Positions 54,315 to 63,900 of a DNA stretch of 64,000 nt are shown here, one piece after another. The notes under the pieces are model-generated. The model worked only from the letters and a program-made list of their open reading frames with translations. It was not told the origin of the DNA and did not search any database. The position numbers and the translations under genes were made by a program. Source of the DNA: Marivita sp046591575. GTDB taxonomy: Bacteria; Pseudomonadota; Alphaproteobacteria; Rhodobacterales; Rhodobacteraceae. Numbering within the stretch: the stretch's first letter is position 1; each line of letters starts with the position of its first letter. Location of the stretch: NCBI RefSeq assembly GCF_046591575.1, contig NZ_JBIQWA010000001.1, positions 744,001-808,000 on the forward strand. The letters run 5' to 3'.

Positions 54315-54566
54315 CTATGATTTCAGAGACGCGAACACATCGCCGTTTCTGCAATAGTCTGGCAGGCTGACATTGCTTTCTTCGCTGTCCAGTAATTTGC
54401 GGCATGCGTCGGGGTGTGTGCAGCCGACACACCTGTCTATCGCGTCGTCCAGTTGTTCCTCTGAGAATTCGGCCCGCATGAACAGGTCCGTCAAATCAAG
54501 ATTTTGACGGTCCGCCATATCAAGAACGAGTTTCGTATGTTGGGCACGTTTGTATTCTGTATGCAT
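54315..54566 (-). CDS. DUF6455 family four-cysteine protein (paralogue 2)
   Basis: An 83-aa relative of the preceding DUF6455 protein. It has the helical segment LDLTDLFMRAEFSEEQLDDA and then CVGCTHPDACRKLLDSEE plus LPDYCRNGDVFASL, i.e. C-x2-C-x5-C and a fourth Cys near the end, the same spacing as paralogue 1. GGGAGCTTTGTC before ATG 54566 gives a good ribosome site. Function unknown. Tandem paralogues suggest a local duplication followed by divergence. Confidence 0.75.
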   Translation of the reverse strand: MHTEYKRAQHTKLVLDMADRQNLDLTDLFMRAEFSEEQLDDAIDRCVGCTHPDACRKLLDSEESNVSLPDYCRNGDVFASLKS

Positions 54567-54643
54567 GACAAAGCTCCCTTTGTGATGTCCTCAGGGTAGG
54601 GAGTGACTGGAGTTTGAGCTTTGATGCAGGTCAACCGGGCGGA

Positions 54644-55363
54644 TTAGAGCCCGGCGGCCGTTCGCCGAACGGTTTCCATACGCGCAGCGTTGGGGGGGTG
54701 GGTTCCAAGGAAGCGATTTCCAGGATCGGGAATTCTGTTAAAGAATTCAGCGCCCCGAACGGGATTATAACCCGCGCGTGCGGTAATTATCGTCCCCAGT
54801 TCATCTGCTTCGAGTTCGAAATTTTTTGAGTAACGCCGTGCGCCGAGTGTCGCGCCAATCTGCTCTGCAGATTCAACCGCGGCCGAATCTGCGCCGCCCA
54901 AGGCAGCCAGACCTGACAAAATGACAGCCCCAACCGCCGCGTTTTGCTGGGTGCGGCCCAGATGCCCCAAAATGTGATGCGCGGCTTCATGGCCCATGAC
55001 AAACGCAAGCTCGTCAGCATTGCTTACCGATGCGATCAGGGCAAGGTTGAAGGCGAGGATCGGACGGCCATTGCGATCTACCGTTTGAAATGCGTTGGGT
55101 GGTTGATTGGGTCGATCATCCACAACGATCTGAAAATCACAATTGGCACGGGGGATACGCCGACGACATTCGCGTTCGGCAACCGGTTCGACCGTTTCGA
55201 CCACGGTGACGAACTGGCGCGCTGCTGCGCCAGCGCGTGCGCGCACTGTCCGGTCATCAAGGGCGGGTTGGGTCGTGGTCGGGCGTTGCGGTACGGGCGC
55301 GGATACGGGCGCAATATCGCATGCCACAAGGGCGGTGCATGCCAATACAAGTAGCCAGCGCAT
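54644..55363 (-). CDS. M48-family zinc metalloprotease, lipoprotein
   Basis: A 239-aa periplasmic peptidase probably involved in envelope quality control. The lipoprotein signal RWLLVLACTALVAC has acylated Cys15. The zinc motif HEAAHH starts at His125 (FVMGHEAAHHILGH), with a downstream Glu ligand in FELEADELG. The C-terminus has a conserved THPPNAARM segment typical of M48 Loiselle-type proteases (LoiP/BepA-like). It lacks a TPR domain. It is divergent from the small conserved gene at 55495. Confidence 0.9.
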   Translation of the reverse strand: MRWLLVLACTALVACDIAPVSAPVPQRPTTTQPALDDRTVRARAGAAARQFVTVVETVEPVAERECRRRIPRANCDFQIVVDDRPNQPPNAFQTVDRNGRPILAFNLALIASVSNADELAFVMGHEAAHHILGHLGRTQQNAAVGAVILSGLAALGGADSAAVESAEQIGATLGARRYSKNFELEADELGTIITARAGYNPVRGAEFFNRIPDPGNRFLGTHPPNAARMETVRRTAAGL

Positions 55364-55494
55364 AAACGTCTTCCCCGAATAGATCGGCTATCAAATAGGG
55401 CGATCCGGCCAGACCTGCCAGTCCCGATTTCGGACCGGTGGATTTTCGCAGATGCGGCTTGGCAAGGCCCCGAACCGCGCGGTACGCTCTGCCA

Positions 55495-55743
55495 ATGTTT
55501 AGCATCGAACACGAATTTGACTCGACCGTTGTCACACTGGTCGATGAAGGCACTGCCCCGCTGCAAGAAGACGTTGTTGTGAATGGCTTCGAGGAATGTA
55601 TCACCGTCGAACAATACGACCCGCGCACGGATCGGATGAACAAAATCACCTTTTCTATATCGCAAATGCGGGATCTTGCCGCTGCGCTGTCCTTGCCAGA
55701 AGGAGTGTATCTGCGTCGGGCTGACGACGATCAATCAAGCTGA
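55495..55743 (+). CDS. conserved hypothetical protein, 82 aa
   Basis: An acidic soluble protein of 82 aa starting MFSIEHEFDSTVVTLVDEG. It has predicted beta strands and the segment EECITVEQYDPRTDRMNKI followed by a helix SISQMRDLAAALSLPEG. No known family is recognised, but the composition and codon use look like a real roseobacter gene. ATG 55495 was chosen because the structured part starts there; an in-frame ATG at 55438 overlaps the upstream divergent promoter area. The end overlaps the convergent DUF167 gene by 13 bases. Confidence 0.6.
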   Translation: MFSIEHEFDSTVVTLVDEGTAPLQEDVVVNGFEECITVEQYDPRTDRMNKITFSISQMRDLAAALSLPEGVYLRRADDDQSS

Positions 55744-55985
55744 AACACCTTGTACCGGCTTTTGTGGCCACGTTTTAATGTGAGCCGCGATTTCGCGACG
55801 CCCAATACCTTTGCCAGAGTTTGAACCACTGCTTTGTTCGCGCTGCCATTTTGTGCCGGGGCGGTCACACTGATCTTGATTGTCTCTGCGTCCATCTCCA
55901 CCTGTGTGCGACGGGCGTTCGGAGTTACATAGACCTGATAGCGGGCACCTGGTTGGGCACGGGACGCAAGACTGTTCTTTGACAT
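55731..55985 (-). CDS. DUF167 / YggU family protein
   Basis: An 84-aa protein with the DUF167 core: VYVTPNARRTQVEM, then ISVTAPAQNGSANKAVVQTLAKV and SRLTLKRGHKSRYKVF. The family is widespread and its function is unknown; a role in nucleic-acid or RNA binding has been suggested from structure. GTG/ATG choice is clear (ATG 55985). It overlaps the end of the 82-aa gene by 13 bases on the opposite strand. Confidence 0.88.
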   Translation of the reverse strand: MSKNSLASRAQPGARYQVYVTPNARRTQVEMDAETIKISVTAPAQNGSANKAVVQTLAKVLGVAKSRLTLKRGHKSRYKVFQLD

Positions 55986-56064
55986 CCCAAATCCCTATCA
56001 CGCAAGACACTGTATCCAAAGCTGTGCGGCGGATACGCAAAGTCAGATCACGAGAGGAGGCGTC

Positions 56065-56643
56065 ATGCCTGAGGCCAATGCAGCCGTTCTGGAATTTTTG
56101 CAAACCCGCCGATCCCGTCCGGCCAAGCTTCTTCGCGGGCCAGCCCCGGACCGCGAGGCGCTTTTGCCGTTGCTGACAGCGGCAGGGCGCACGCCGGATC
56201 ATGGCAAACTGGAGCCTTGGCGATTTCTGGTCTTGGAAAAGCCGGCACTAAAGCGCATCGCCGAAGCCGTGGACAGCCGCGCAGTTGCGAAAAATATGCC
56301 AGCCGATGACATTGCCAAGGCGCGCAGCCAATTTGACGACACCCCGTTATGCGTCGGTGTCATCGAAGTGCAAAAACCGTCAGAGAAAATACCGGCAATC
56401 GAACAGACCTATTCGGCAGGCGCGGTTTGCCTGGCCTTGTTAAATGCGGCTTTGGCATCGGGATGGGGTGCGAATTGGCTAAGCGGGTGGCCTGCGCATG
56501 ACCAAGCGTTCTGCAAAGAGCATCTTGGGCTGGCCGATCACGAACGCGTCGCGGGGTTCATACATATCGGTACGGCATCCTCTGCTCCCCCAGAGCGCCC
56601 CCGCCCGAACATCGCAGATATCACAACCTGGGTTGATGCATGA
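56065..56643 (+). CDS. nitroreductase family protein (FMN)
   Basis: A 192-aa FMN-dependent oxidoreductase of the YdjA-like small nitroreductase group. It has the N-terminal RRSRPAKLL flavin-binding Arg/Ser segment, TPDHGKLEPWRF, and GWGANWLSGWPAHD near residue 140; the C-terminus has GFIHIGTASSAPPERPRP. It probably reduces nitro compounds or quinones; the physiological substrate is unknown. GAGAGGAGG precedes ATG 56065. The stop overlaps the EI24 ATG (ATGA), so the two are translationally coupled. Confidence 0.9.
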   Translation: MPEANAAVLEFLQTRRSRPAKLLRGPAPDREALLPLLTAAGRTPDHGKLEPWRFLVLEKPALKRIAEAVDSRAVAKNMPADDIAKARSQFDDTPLCVGVIEVQKPSEKIPAIEQTYSAGAVCLALLNAALASGWGANWLSGWPAHDQAFCKEHLGLADHERVAGFIHIGTASSAPPERPRPNIADITTWVDA

Positions 56644-57341
56644 TCCTGCGCAGCCTTCTTCTTACCATGGGTCAATTGGGTGATGCGCGGTTCCGCCGCG
56701 TCCTGTTTCTTGGGGTTGGATTGGGCTTTGTCCTGCTTGTTGTGTTCTTCGCCGCGCTTTTGTGGGGCGTGAATGCGTTTCTTGGCCCCGAGGCGACATT
56801 GCCTTTCATTGGTGAAGTGACCTGGCTTGACGATTTGATCAGCTGGACTGCGTTTATTTCCATGATCATTCTGTCGGTTTTCCTGATGGTGCCCGTGGCC
56901 TCTGCCATGACATCCCTGTTTCTCGATGATGTGGCAGATGCCGTCGAAGACAGGCACTATCCGCATCTTTCGCAGGCACCGCGCGTGTCTTGGGGCGATG
57001 GTCTGCGCGACACGGTGAATTTTCTGGGCGTTCTGATTGGCGCAAATATTTTGGCGCTTGTTCTTTACGTCCTGTTTCCGCCTTTTGCGCTTTTTATCTT
57101 TTGGGGGTTGAACGGATTCCTGCTTGGGCGGGAATATTTCACACTGGCCGCCATGCGCCGGGAAGGGCGCGCCGGGGCGCGCGCCTTGCGAAAACGTCAT
57201 ATGGGGAAGATCTGGTTGGCGGGTGTTCTGATGGCGATGCCATTGTCACTGCCTTTGGTGAATCTGGTGATCCCAATTCTTGGGGCCGCAACCTTTACCC
57301 ACCTGTACCACCAAATTCAGGCGCAGGCCCCATCCGGTTGA
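56640..57341 (+). CDS. EI24 domain-containing membrane protein (CysZ-like)
   Basis: A 233-aa inner-membrane protein with four to five hydrophobic segments and the EI24/CysZ pattern, including FLDDVADAVEDRHYPHL near residue 97, the NFLGVLIGANILALVLY helix and LGREYFTLAAMRR. CysZ relatives transport sulfate; specificity is not established here. It is coupled to the nitroreductase gene by an ATGA overlap. Its last 47 bases overlap the convergent DUF1467 gene, an unusually long coding overlap on opposite strands. Confidence 0.87.
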   Translation: MILRSLLLTMGQLGDARFRRVLFLGVGLGFVLLVVFFAALLWGVNAFLGPEATLPFIGEVTWLDDLISWTAFISMIILSVFLMVPVASAMTSLFLDDVADAVEDRHYPHLSQAPRVSWGDGLRDTVNFLGVLIGANILALVLYVLFPPFALFIFWGLNGFLLGREYFTLAAMRREGRAGARALRKRHMGKIWLAGVLMAMPLSLPLVNLVIPILGAATFTHLYHQIQAQAPSG

Positions 57342-57591
57342 AGAAGTCGATGTCGCGGACCGTGATCCAGCCAGACAGGATGATCCCTGCAATCACAACC
57401 CACAGAGCCAAGCCAACCCAGGTGGTGATCCATGCCTTGCGCTTGAGGTTATGCACCTCTGGCGAGCCCGCATGGGTGCCGGGAACAATTTTACCGACGT
57501 CCCCCTGTGTCTGAAGCCGAACCGGGATCACAATGAGAAATACCATAAACCAAATGACGGCATATAGAACGAGCGCGGACGTAATAGACAT
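57295..57591 (-). CDS. DUF1467 family membrane protein
   Basis: A 98-aa protein with two membrane helices (about 5-25 and 58-78) separated by a polar loop containing VPGTHAGSPEVHNLKRKAW, the signature of DUF1467 in Alphaproteobacteria. The family is usually found beside mce, as here. ATG 57591 with AGGAG nine bases upstream. Its 3' end overlaps the EI24 gene by 47 bases on the opposite strand. Function unknown. Confidence 0.88.
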   Translation of the reverse strand: MSITSALVLYAVIWFMVFLIVIPVRLQTQGDVGKIVPGTHAGSPEVHNLKRKAWITTWVGLALWVVIAGIILSGWITVRDIDFFNRMGPAPEFGGTGG

Positions 57592-57626
57592 GCAGGTACT
57601 CCTTTAGACCCCTATGTGGGGCATGG

Positions 57627-58031
57627 TTACACTTGTTCCAGTTCGACAAGGCAGCCATTGAAATCTTTTGGATGTAAAAACAGCACGGGTTTGCCATGCG
57701 CGCCGATTTTCGGAGTACCATCACCCAAAACCCGCGCCCCGGTGGCTTTCAAATGATCCCGCGCGGCCAGAATATCATCTACCTCGTAACAGACATGGTG
57801 AATCCCGCCTGATGGATTTTTTTCAAGAAACCCATTGATCGGGCTGTCTTTGCCCAGTGGATAAAGCAATTCGATTTTTGTGTTGGGCAATTCAATAAAG
57901 ACAACGGTGACACCGTGATCTGGTTCGTCCTGCGGGTCTCCAACCTTGGCCCCCAAAGCGGTGCGGTATTGGGCGGCGGCTGCCTCAAGGTCCGGCACGG
58001 CAATAGCCACGTGATTCAAACGTCCGATCAT
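57627..58031 (-). CDS. mce: methylmalonyl-CoA epimerase
   Basis: The glyoxalase/VOC-fold enzyme interconverts (R)- and (S)-methylmalonyl-CoA on the propionyl-CoA and ethylmalonyl-CoA routes. The 134-aa product starts IGRLNHVAIAVPDLEAA with the first metal His, then FIELPNTKIELLYPLG and GIHHVCYEVDD, with the remaining His/Glu ligands in paired beta-alpha units. It is 35 bases upstream of the DUF1467 gene on the same strand. The ATG is clear at 58031 and is divergent from the response-regulator gene. Confidence 0.93.
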   Translation of the reverse strand: MIGRLNHVAIAVPDLEAAAAQYRTALGAKVGDPQDEPDHGVTVVFIELPNTKIELLYPLGKDSPINGFLEKNPSGGIHHVCYEVDDILAARDHLKATGARVLGDGTPKIGAHGKPVLFLHPKDFNGCLVELEQV

Positions 58032-58104
58032 CTGCGTCTCTCCAACAAGAACTGTGCGCCGTTTATCCCCCGAGCAGACAAAGCAGACAAGAGGTCTGGC
58101 GATG

Positions 58105-58119
58105 TTAACGACCTGTTAG
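58105..58119. promoter_or_regulatory. near-consensus CtrA half-sites
   Basis: TTAA-N7-TTAG (TTAACGACCTGTTAG) differs by one base from the CtrA consensus TTAA-N7-TTAA. It is 42 bases before the response-regulator start and 74 after the divergent mce start. A chance match in an AT-poor genome is possible. Confidence 0.35.
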
Positions 58120-58160
58120 CCAACCCATCGCAAAGTAAAGCGACTCACGGAGGGCGAACG

Positions 58161-58874
58161 ATGGATGAACACGCATTGGACCAGTTTCACAAACCAACAG
58201 TCACGCGACCGTTGTTGGGGCTCACGCTCCTCGCGGTTGAGGACAGCCGATACGCATGTGACGCGCTTAGGCTTATGTGTGTTCATAGCGGTGCCCGACT
58301 GCGACGTGCAGATTGTCTGAAATCCGCGCGACGTCATCTACAGGTATACCGCCCTTCTGTTGTTATCGTGGATATGGGGCTGCCTGACGGGAGCGGTGCA
58401 GACCTGATTTCGGAACTGTCGAGCTGTTTGCCACGGGTGTCGGTCCTTTTGGGAACAAGTGGAGACAGTTTTTCCGAAGATGTGGCGTACGCCGCCGGGG
58501 CGGATGGGTTCCTGGCCAAGCCGGTTTCCAACCTTGGCGTTTTTCAGAACGCGATCCTGCAACATCTTCCGCAAGAAAGGCAGCCAAGTGGTTTGCGCGC
58601 GGTTCATAGCGAGCCAATTCAACCCGATCCCATCGCATTCCGGGAAGATATGGCACATATGGCCGAAATTCTTGATGGGCCGGTGGACGACCGCACCGTC
58701 GATTATGTCGCCTTGTTTTTGCGTGGTGTTGCACGCGCCGCCGAAGACAATGTGTTGGAATCTGCGGCAACTGATCTGGCCCGCGCCCGAGCGCAGGGTG
58801 TTCCTTTGCGGGGACAGGTCATGCGGATCACCGGCCTGGTCGAGGCGCGATTGAGTGATGCGATCGCTGTCTGA
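58161..58874 (+). CDS. receiver-domain response regulator with C-terminal helical domain
   Basis: A 237-aa protein. The N-terminal two thirds is a receiver: LLAVEDSRYACDALRLM with acidic residues, phospho-acceptor Asp in VVIVDMGLPDGSG, and Lys in GFLAKPVSN. The C-terminal 80 residues are helical (DMAHMAEILDGPVDDRTVDY, then ARAAEDNVLES) and match no DNA-binding domain I recognise; they may be an Hpt-like or partner-binding bundle. GGAGGG precedes ATG 58161. A near-consensus CtrA site upstream hints at cell-cycle or motility control. The kinase partner is unknown. Confidence 0.8.
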   Translation: MDEHALDQFHKPTVTRPLLGLTLLAVEDSRYACDALRLMCVHSGARLRRADCLKSARRHLQVYRPSVVIVDMGLPDGSGADLISELSSCLPRVSVLLGTSGDSFSEDVAYAAGADGFLAKPVSNLGVFQNAILQHLPQERQPSGLRAVHSEPIQPDPIAFREDMAHMAEILDGPVDDRTVDYVALFLRGVARAAEDNVLESAATDLARARAQGVPLRGQVMRITGLVEARLSDAIAV

Positions 58875-58896
58875 TCACGGTGGAACGATGCCCCAG

Positions 58897-58946
58897 AATC
58901 TTCTTTTCATAAATATGCTGAGGGGTTTGGGGGGCCAGCCCCCCAA
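58897..58946 (-). repeat. GC-hairpin plus GCATATTT intergenic repeat, copy B
   Basis: Reverse complement reads GGGGGGC-TG-GCCCCCC then AAACCCCTCAGCATATTTAT and GAAAAGAAG, closely matching copy A at 10542-10592. The hairpin lies between the response-regulator gene and the aspS 3' end and may terminate either transcript. Confidence 0.7.
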
Positions 58947-58959
58947 TGCATCGGCTTGT

Positions 58960-58984
58960 TTTACAGTGATCGCTTCACTGTAAA
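58960..58984. repeat. perfect 10-bp inverted repeat after aspS
   Basis: TTTACAGTGA and TCACTGTAAA flank a five-base loop TCGCT. It begins six bases after the aspS stop (minus strand). No T-run follows on the minus strand, so it is a 3'-stabilising hairpin or weak terminator rather than a canonical one. Confidence 0.55.
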
Positions 58985-58990
58985 GCTGTC

Positions 58991-60769
58991 TCAGTCGTCC
59001 TCTGGTATCACGCGCAGCCGCAGTTCCATCAACTGGTCCGAGCTCGGCTCAGACGGGGCGTCCATCATCAAATCCTCAGCGCGCTGGTTCATCGGGAACA
59101 TGATCACTTCGCGAATGTTCGCAGTGTCGGCAAGCAACATCACCATCCGGTCGATTCCGGCAGCACACCCACCGTGGGGCGGTGCGCCAAAGCGGAATGC
59201 ATTGACCATGCCGCCAAAGCGTTTGCGCACTTCGTCTTCCCCATAGCCGGCAAGTTCAAACGCTTTGAACATAATCTCGGGTTTGTGGTTCCGGATGGCC
59301 CCAGACACCAGTTCATACCCGTTGCAGGCCAGATCATATTGATAGCCCAGCACATCCAAAGGATCGCCCTGCAAAGCATCCATACCGCCTTGTGGCATCG
59401 AAAACGGGTTGTGGCTGAAATCGATTTTACCAGTTTCCTCGTCGGCTTCGTACATCGGGAAGTCAACAACCCAGCAGAAGGCAAACCGATCAGTTTCGGT
59501 GAGACCAAGTTCATCGCCAATGGCAACGCGTGCTTTGCCAGCAATTGTTTCAAAGTTGGACGGTTTGCCACCCAGGAAAAACGCCGCATCGCCGACGCCC
59601 AGACCCAATTGCTGACGGATGGCTTCTGTACGTTCCGGGCCAATGTTCTTGGCCAAGGGACCAGCGGCTTCCATGCCGTTGCCCTGATCGCGCCAGAAAA
59701 TATATCCCATTCCGGGCAAGCCTTCTTTCTGTGCAAACGCATTCATGCGGTCACAGAATTTGCGGCTGCCGCCACCCGGTGCGGGAATAGCGCGGATTTC
59801 GGTGCCGTCCTGTTCCAACAGCTTGGCAAAAATCGCAAAGCCAGAGCCGCGGAAATGCTCGGAACAGTCCTGCATCTTGATCGGGTTGCGAAGGTCGGGC
59901 TTGTCCGTGCCGTACCAAAGCGCCGCATCGCGATACGAGATCTGAGGCCACACAGCATCGACTTTTTTGCCGTTGCTGAATTCCTCGAACACACCTTGCA
60001 TCACAGGCTGGATCGTGTCGAAGACATCCTGTTGCGTGACAAATGACATTTCCAGGTCAAGCTGATAAAAATCAGTCGGCGACCGGTCTGCGCGTGGATC
60101 TTCATCGCGGAAACATGGGGCGATCTGGAAATACTTGTCAAAGCCTGACACCATAATCAGCTGTTTGAACTGCTGTGGTGCCTGCGGCAATGCGTAGAAT
60201 TTGCCCGGATGCAATCGAGACGGCACCAGGAAGTCGCGCGCACCTTCGGGAGAGGATGCCGTGATGATCGGGGTCTGATATTCACGAAAGCTCTGATCCC
60301 ACATGCGCTTGCGGATAGAGGCCACCACATCCGAGCGGAGCGTCATGTTGTTTTGCATTGCCTCGCGGCGCAAATCCAGAAAACGATACCGAAGACGGGT
60401 TTCTTCCGGATATTCCTGATCGCCGAATACGATCAAAGGCAGCTCTTCCGCCGCCCCGAGCACTTCCATGTCGCGCACGAAGACTTCGATCTCGCCGGTT
60501 GGCAACTTGGGGTTTACCAGCCCTTCATCCCGTGCCTTCACTTCGCCGTCGATGCGGATACACCATTCTGAGCGAACCTTCTCGACCTGGGAAAAAACCG
60601 GGCTGTCGGGATCACACAGAACTTGCGTCACGCCGTAATGGTCGCGCAAGTCTATGAACAATATGCCTCCATGGTCCCGCACGCGGTGGACCCATCCCGA
60701 CAAGCGGACGGTTTCTCCGACGTTTTTCGCCGTAAGATCGGCGCAGGTGTGAGAGCGAAAGGCGTGCAT
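58991..60769 (-). CDS. aspS: aspartyl-tRNA synthetase
   Basis: This class II synthetase charges tRNA-Asp (possibly also tRNA-Asn). The 592-aa product has the OB-fold anticodon-binding domain at the N-terminus (RLSGWVHRVRDHGGILFIDL), the class II motif 2 (FRDEDPRADRSPTDFYQLD), the large bacterial insertion domain, and motif 3 (GIDRMVMLLADTANIRE). ATG 60769 is used (MHAFRSHTC; GAGGA upstream). The frame is open to 60808 without conservation. It is divergent from carB. Confidence 0.97.
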   Translation of the reverse strand: MHAFRSHTCADLTAKNVGETVRLSGWVHRVRDHGGILFIDLRDHYGVTQVLCDPDSPVFSQVEKVRSEWCIRIDGEVKARDEGLVNPKLPTGEIEVFVRDMEVLGAAEELPLIVFGDQEYPEETRLRYRFLDLRREAMQNNMTLRSDVVASIRKRMWDQSFREYQTPIITASSPEGARDFLVPSRLHPGKFYALPQAPQQFKQLIMVSGFDKYFQIAPCFRDEDPRADRSPTDFYQLDLEMSFVTQQDVFDTIQPVMQGVFEEFSNGKKVDAVWPQISYRDAALWYGTDKPDLRNPIKMQDCSEHFRGSGFAIFAKLLEQDGTEIRAIPAPGGGSRKFCDRMNAFAQKEGLPGMGYIFWRDQGNGMEAAGPLAKNIGPERTEAIRQQLGLGVGDAAFFLGGKPSNFETIAGKARVAIGDELGLTETDRFAFCWVVDFPMYEADEETGKIDFSHNPFSMPQGGMDALQGDPLDVLGYQYDLACNGYELVSGAIRNHKPEIMFKAFELAGYGEDEVRKRFGGMVNAFRFGAPPHGGCAAGIDRMVMLLADTANIREVIMFPMNQRAEDLMMDAPSEPSSDQLMELRLRVIPEDD

Positions 60770-60943
60770 GATAGGTATCCTCGGGCGGAGAAATTTGGCC
60801 CGATACACCCTCTACGCCTTGGGAAGTCAAGCCGTGCCCCGGTTGCGTGCCCCGATGCAGTGCAGAAAAAACAAATGTAGCCTGCTTGCAGTCGCCCACG
60901 CCATGCCTATAACGCATCCAGTTTGCATAGTGAGGGCCATCCA

Positions 60944-63900
60944 ATGCCAAAACGCGACGATATCAAATCTATCATGATCATCGGAGCCGGGCCCATTGTC
61001 ATTGGCCAGGCCTGTGAATTTGACTACTCGGGCGCGCAAGCGTGCAAAGCGCTGCGTGAAGAGGGGTATCGGGTCATTTTGGTGAATTCGAACCCGGCTA
61101 CGATCATGACAGACCCCGAATTGGCAGACGCAACTTATATAGAGCCGATCACACCCGAAATTGTCGCCAAAATCATCGAAAAAGAGCGCCCGGACGCTCT
61201 TTTGCCGACAATGGGTGGGCAAACCGGGCTGAACACCTCTCTGGCCCTGGAAGAGATGGGCGTACTGGACAAATTTGGTGTCGAGATGATTGGCGCAAAG
61301 CGCGAGGCCATTGAAATGGCCGAGGACCGTAAACTGTTCCGCGAGGCCATGGATCGCATCGGTCTGGAAAACCCCAAAGCGACGATCATCACGGCACCAA
61401 AAAATGATGACGGTGTCACAGATCTTGATGCCGGTGTTCAATTGGCCTTGAACGAACTTGAAGATATTGGACTGCCAGCCATCATTCGCCCGGCGTTTAC
61501 CCTTGGTGGGACGGGCGGTGGTGTTGCCTATAATCGCGAAGATTTTGTGCATTTTTGCCGGTCCGGTATGGATGCGTCTCCGGTCAACCAGATCCTTGTT
61601 GATCAATCTCTTTTGGGTTGGAAAGAGTTTGAAATGGAGGTTGTTCGCGACAAAGCGGATAATGCGATCATCGTCTGTGCCATTGAAAACGTCGATCCGA
61701 TGGGGGTGCATACCGGCGATTCGATCACAGTTGCACCTGCGCTGACCCTGACGGACAAAGAGTACCAAATCATGCGCAACGGATCGATCGCCGTTCTGCG
61801 CGAGATTGGTGTCGAAACCGGCGGATCGAACGTCCAATGGGCGATCAACCCCGAAGATGGCCGGATGGTTGTGATCGAAATGAACCCCCGCGTCAGCCGA
61901 TCTTCGGCACTGGCCTCTAAAGCGACGGGATTTCCGATTGCGAAAATCGCCGCAAAGCTGGCTGTCGGCTATACACTGGACGAGCTTGACAATGATATCA
62001 CCAAAGTGACGCCCGCGTCATTTGAGCCGACAATTGACTATGTTGTCACGAAAATACCAAAATTTGCGTTCGAGAAATTTCCGGGATCAGAACCGCATCT
62101 GACCACCGCAATGAAGTCGGTTGGCGAAGCCATGGCGATTGGCCGAACCATCCACGAATCCTTGCAAAAGGCGCTCGCCTCAATGGAATCCGGTTTGACC
62201 GGTTTTGACGAGGTTCACATCGAAGGTGCCCCGGAAAAGTCTGCGGTGATCAAGGCCATCAGCCAGCAAACACCTGATCGGATGCGCACCATCGCACAAG
62301 CGATGCGACATGGTTTGAGCGATGATGAAATTCATGCCACAACTATGTTCGACCCCTGGTTTCTGGCCAGAATCCGCGAAATCGTTGATGCGGAGGAAGA
62401 CTTGCGGGCCAATGGCCTGCCGTCAGACGAAGCATCCATGCGCGCTATCAAGATGCTTGGCTTTACCGATGCCCGTTTGGGTCTTTTGACCAACCAATCC
62501 GAAAAAGCCGTGCGCGCGCAAAGGCTTGGGTTGAACGTCAAAGCAAGTTTCAAGAGGATTGATACATGTGCCGCGGAATTCGAGGCCCAGACGCCATACA
62601 TGTACTCGACCTACGAAGCCCCAATGATGGGAGACGTGGAATGCGAGGCGCGGCCGTCGGATCGCAAGAAAGTTGTTATTCTTGGCGGTGGCCCCAACCG
62701 TATCGGACAGGGAATCGAGTTTGACTATTGCTGCTGTCACGCCTGTTTTGCACTGACTGATGCCGGGTATGAGACCATCATGGTCAATTGCAACCCCGAG
62801 ACAGTTTCAACAGATTACGACACGTCAGACCGCCTTTATTTCGAGCCTTTAACATTTGAGCACGTTCTTGAGATCCTGCGTGTTGAGCAGGACAACGGAA
62901 CCTTGCACGGTGTGATCGTCCAGTTTGGTGGTCAAACGCCCTTGAAATTGGCCAACGCGCTTGAAGCTGAAGGCATCCCGATCCTTGGAACAACGCCAGA
63001 CGCAATTGACCTTGCCGAAGATAGAGAGCGTTTCCAAGCCCTTGTGAATGAGTTGGGTTTGAAGCAACCGCATAACGGCATCGCGTCGAGCGATGAGGCA
63101 GCTTTGGCGATCGCAGAGGATATCGGTTTTCCACTTGTGATCCGCCCTTCCTATGTTTTGGGCGGGCGCGCCATGGAAATTGTTCGCGATATGTCCCAGC
63201 TTGAGCGATATATTAAAGAAGCGGTCGTTGTCTCCGGTGACAGCCCTGTTTTGCTCGACAGCTATCTGTCTGGCGCGACCGAGTTAGACGTGGATGCGCT
63301 ATGCGATGGGACGCAGGTGCATGTGGCGGGTATCATGCAACATATTGAGGAAGCTGGCGTCCATTCGGGTGACAGTGCCTGTTCCCTTCCGCCTTATTCT
63401 TTGTCGGATGAGCTGTTGGCAGAGGTTAAACGCCAAACAGAGGCTTTGGCTCTGGCCCTCAACGTGCGGGGCCTTATGAATGTACAATTTGCGATTAAAG
63501 ATAACGAGATTTATCTGATCGAGGTTAATCCACGGGCGTCTCGAACCGTACCGTTTGTGGCCAAGGCCACTGATTCAGCCATCGCCAGCATAGCAGCGCG
63601 GGTTATGGCGGGCGAACCCCTAACCAATTTCCCTTTGCGCGCACCCTATCCGGTGAATGCCGATTACGACACAGATTTGCCACTCGCCGATCCAATGACA
63701 TTGGCTGATCCTAAGATGCCTTGGTTTTCGGTCAAAGAAGCCGTCCTACCATTTGCGCGGTTTCCCGGCGTTGACACAATATTGGGACCAGAAATGCGTT
63801 CAACCGGAGAAGTTATGGGGTGGGATCGGTCGTTTCCGCGTGCATTTCTTAAAGCGCAACTGGGTGCCGGGACACATTTGCCGACGAGTGGAACCGTTTT

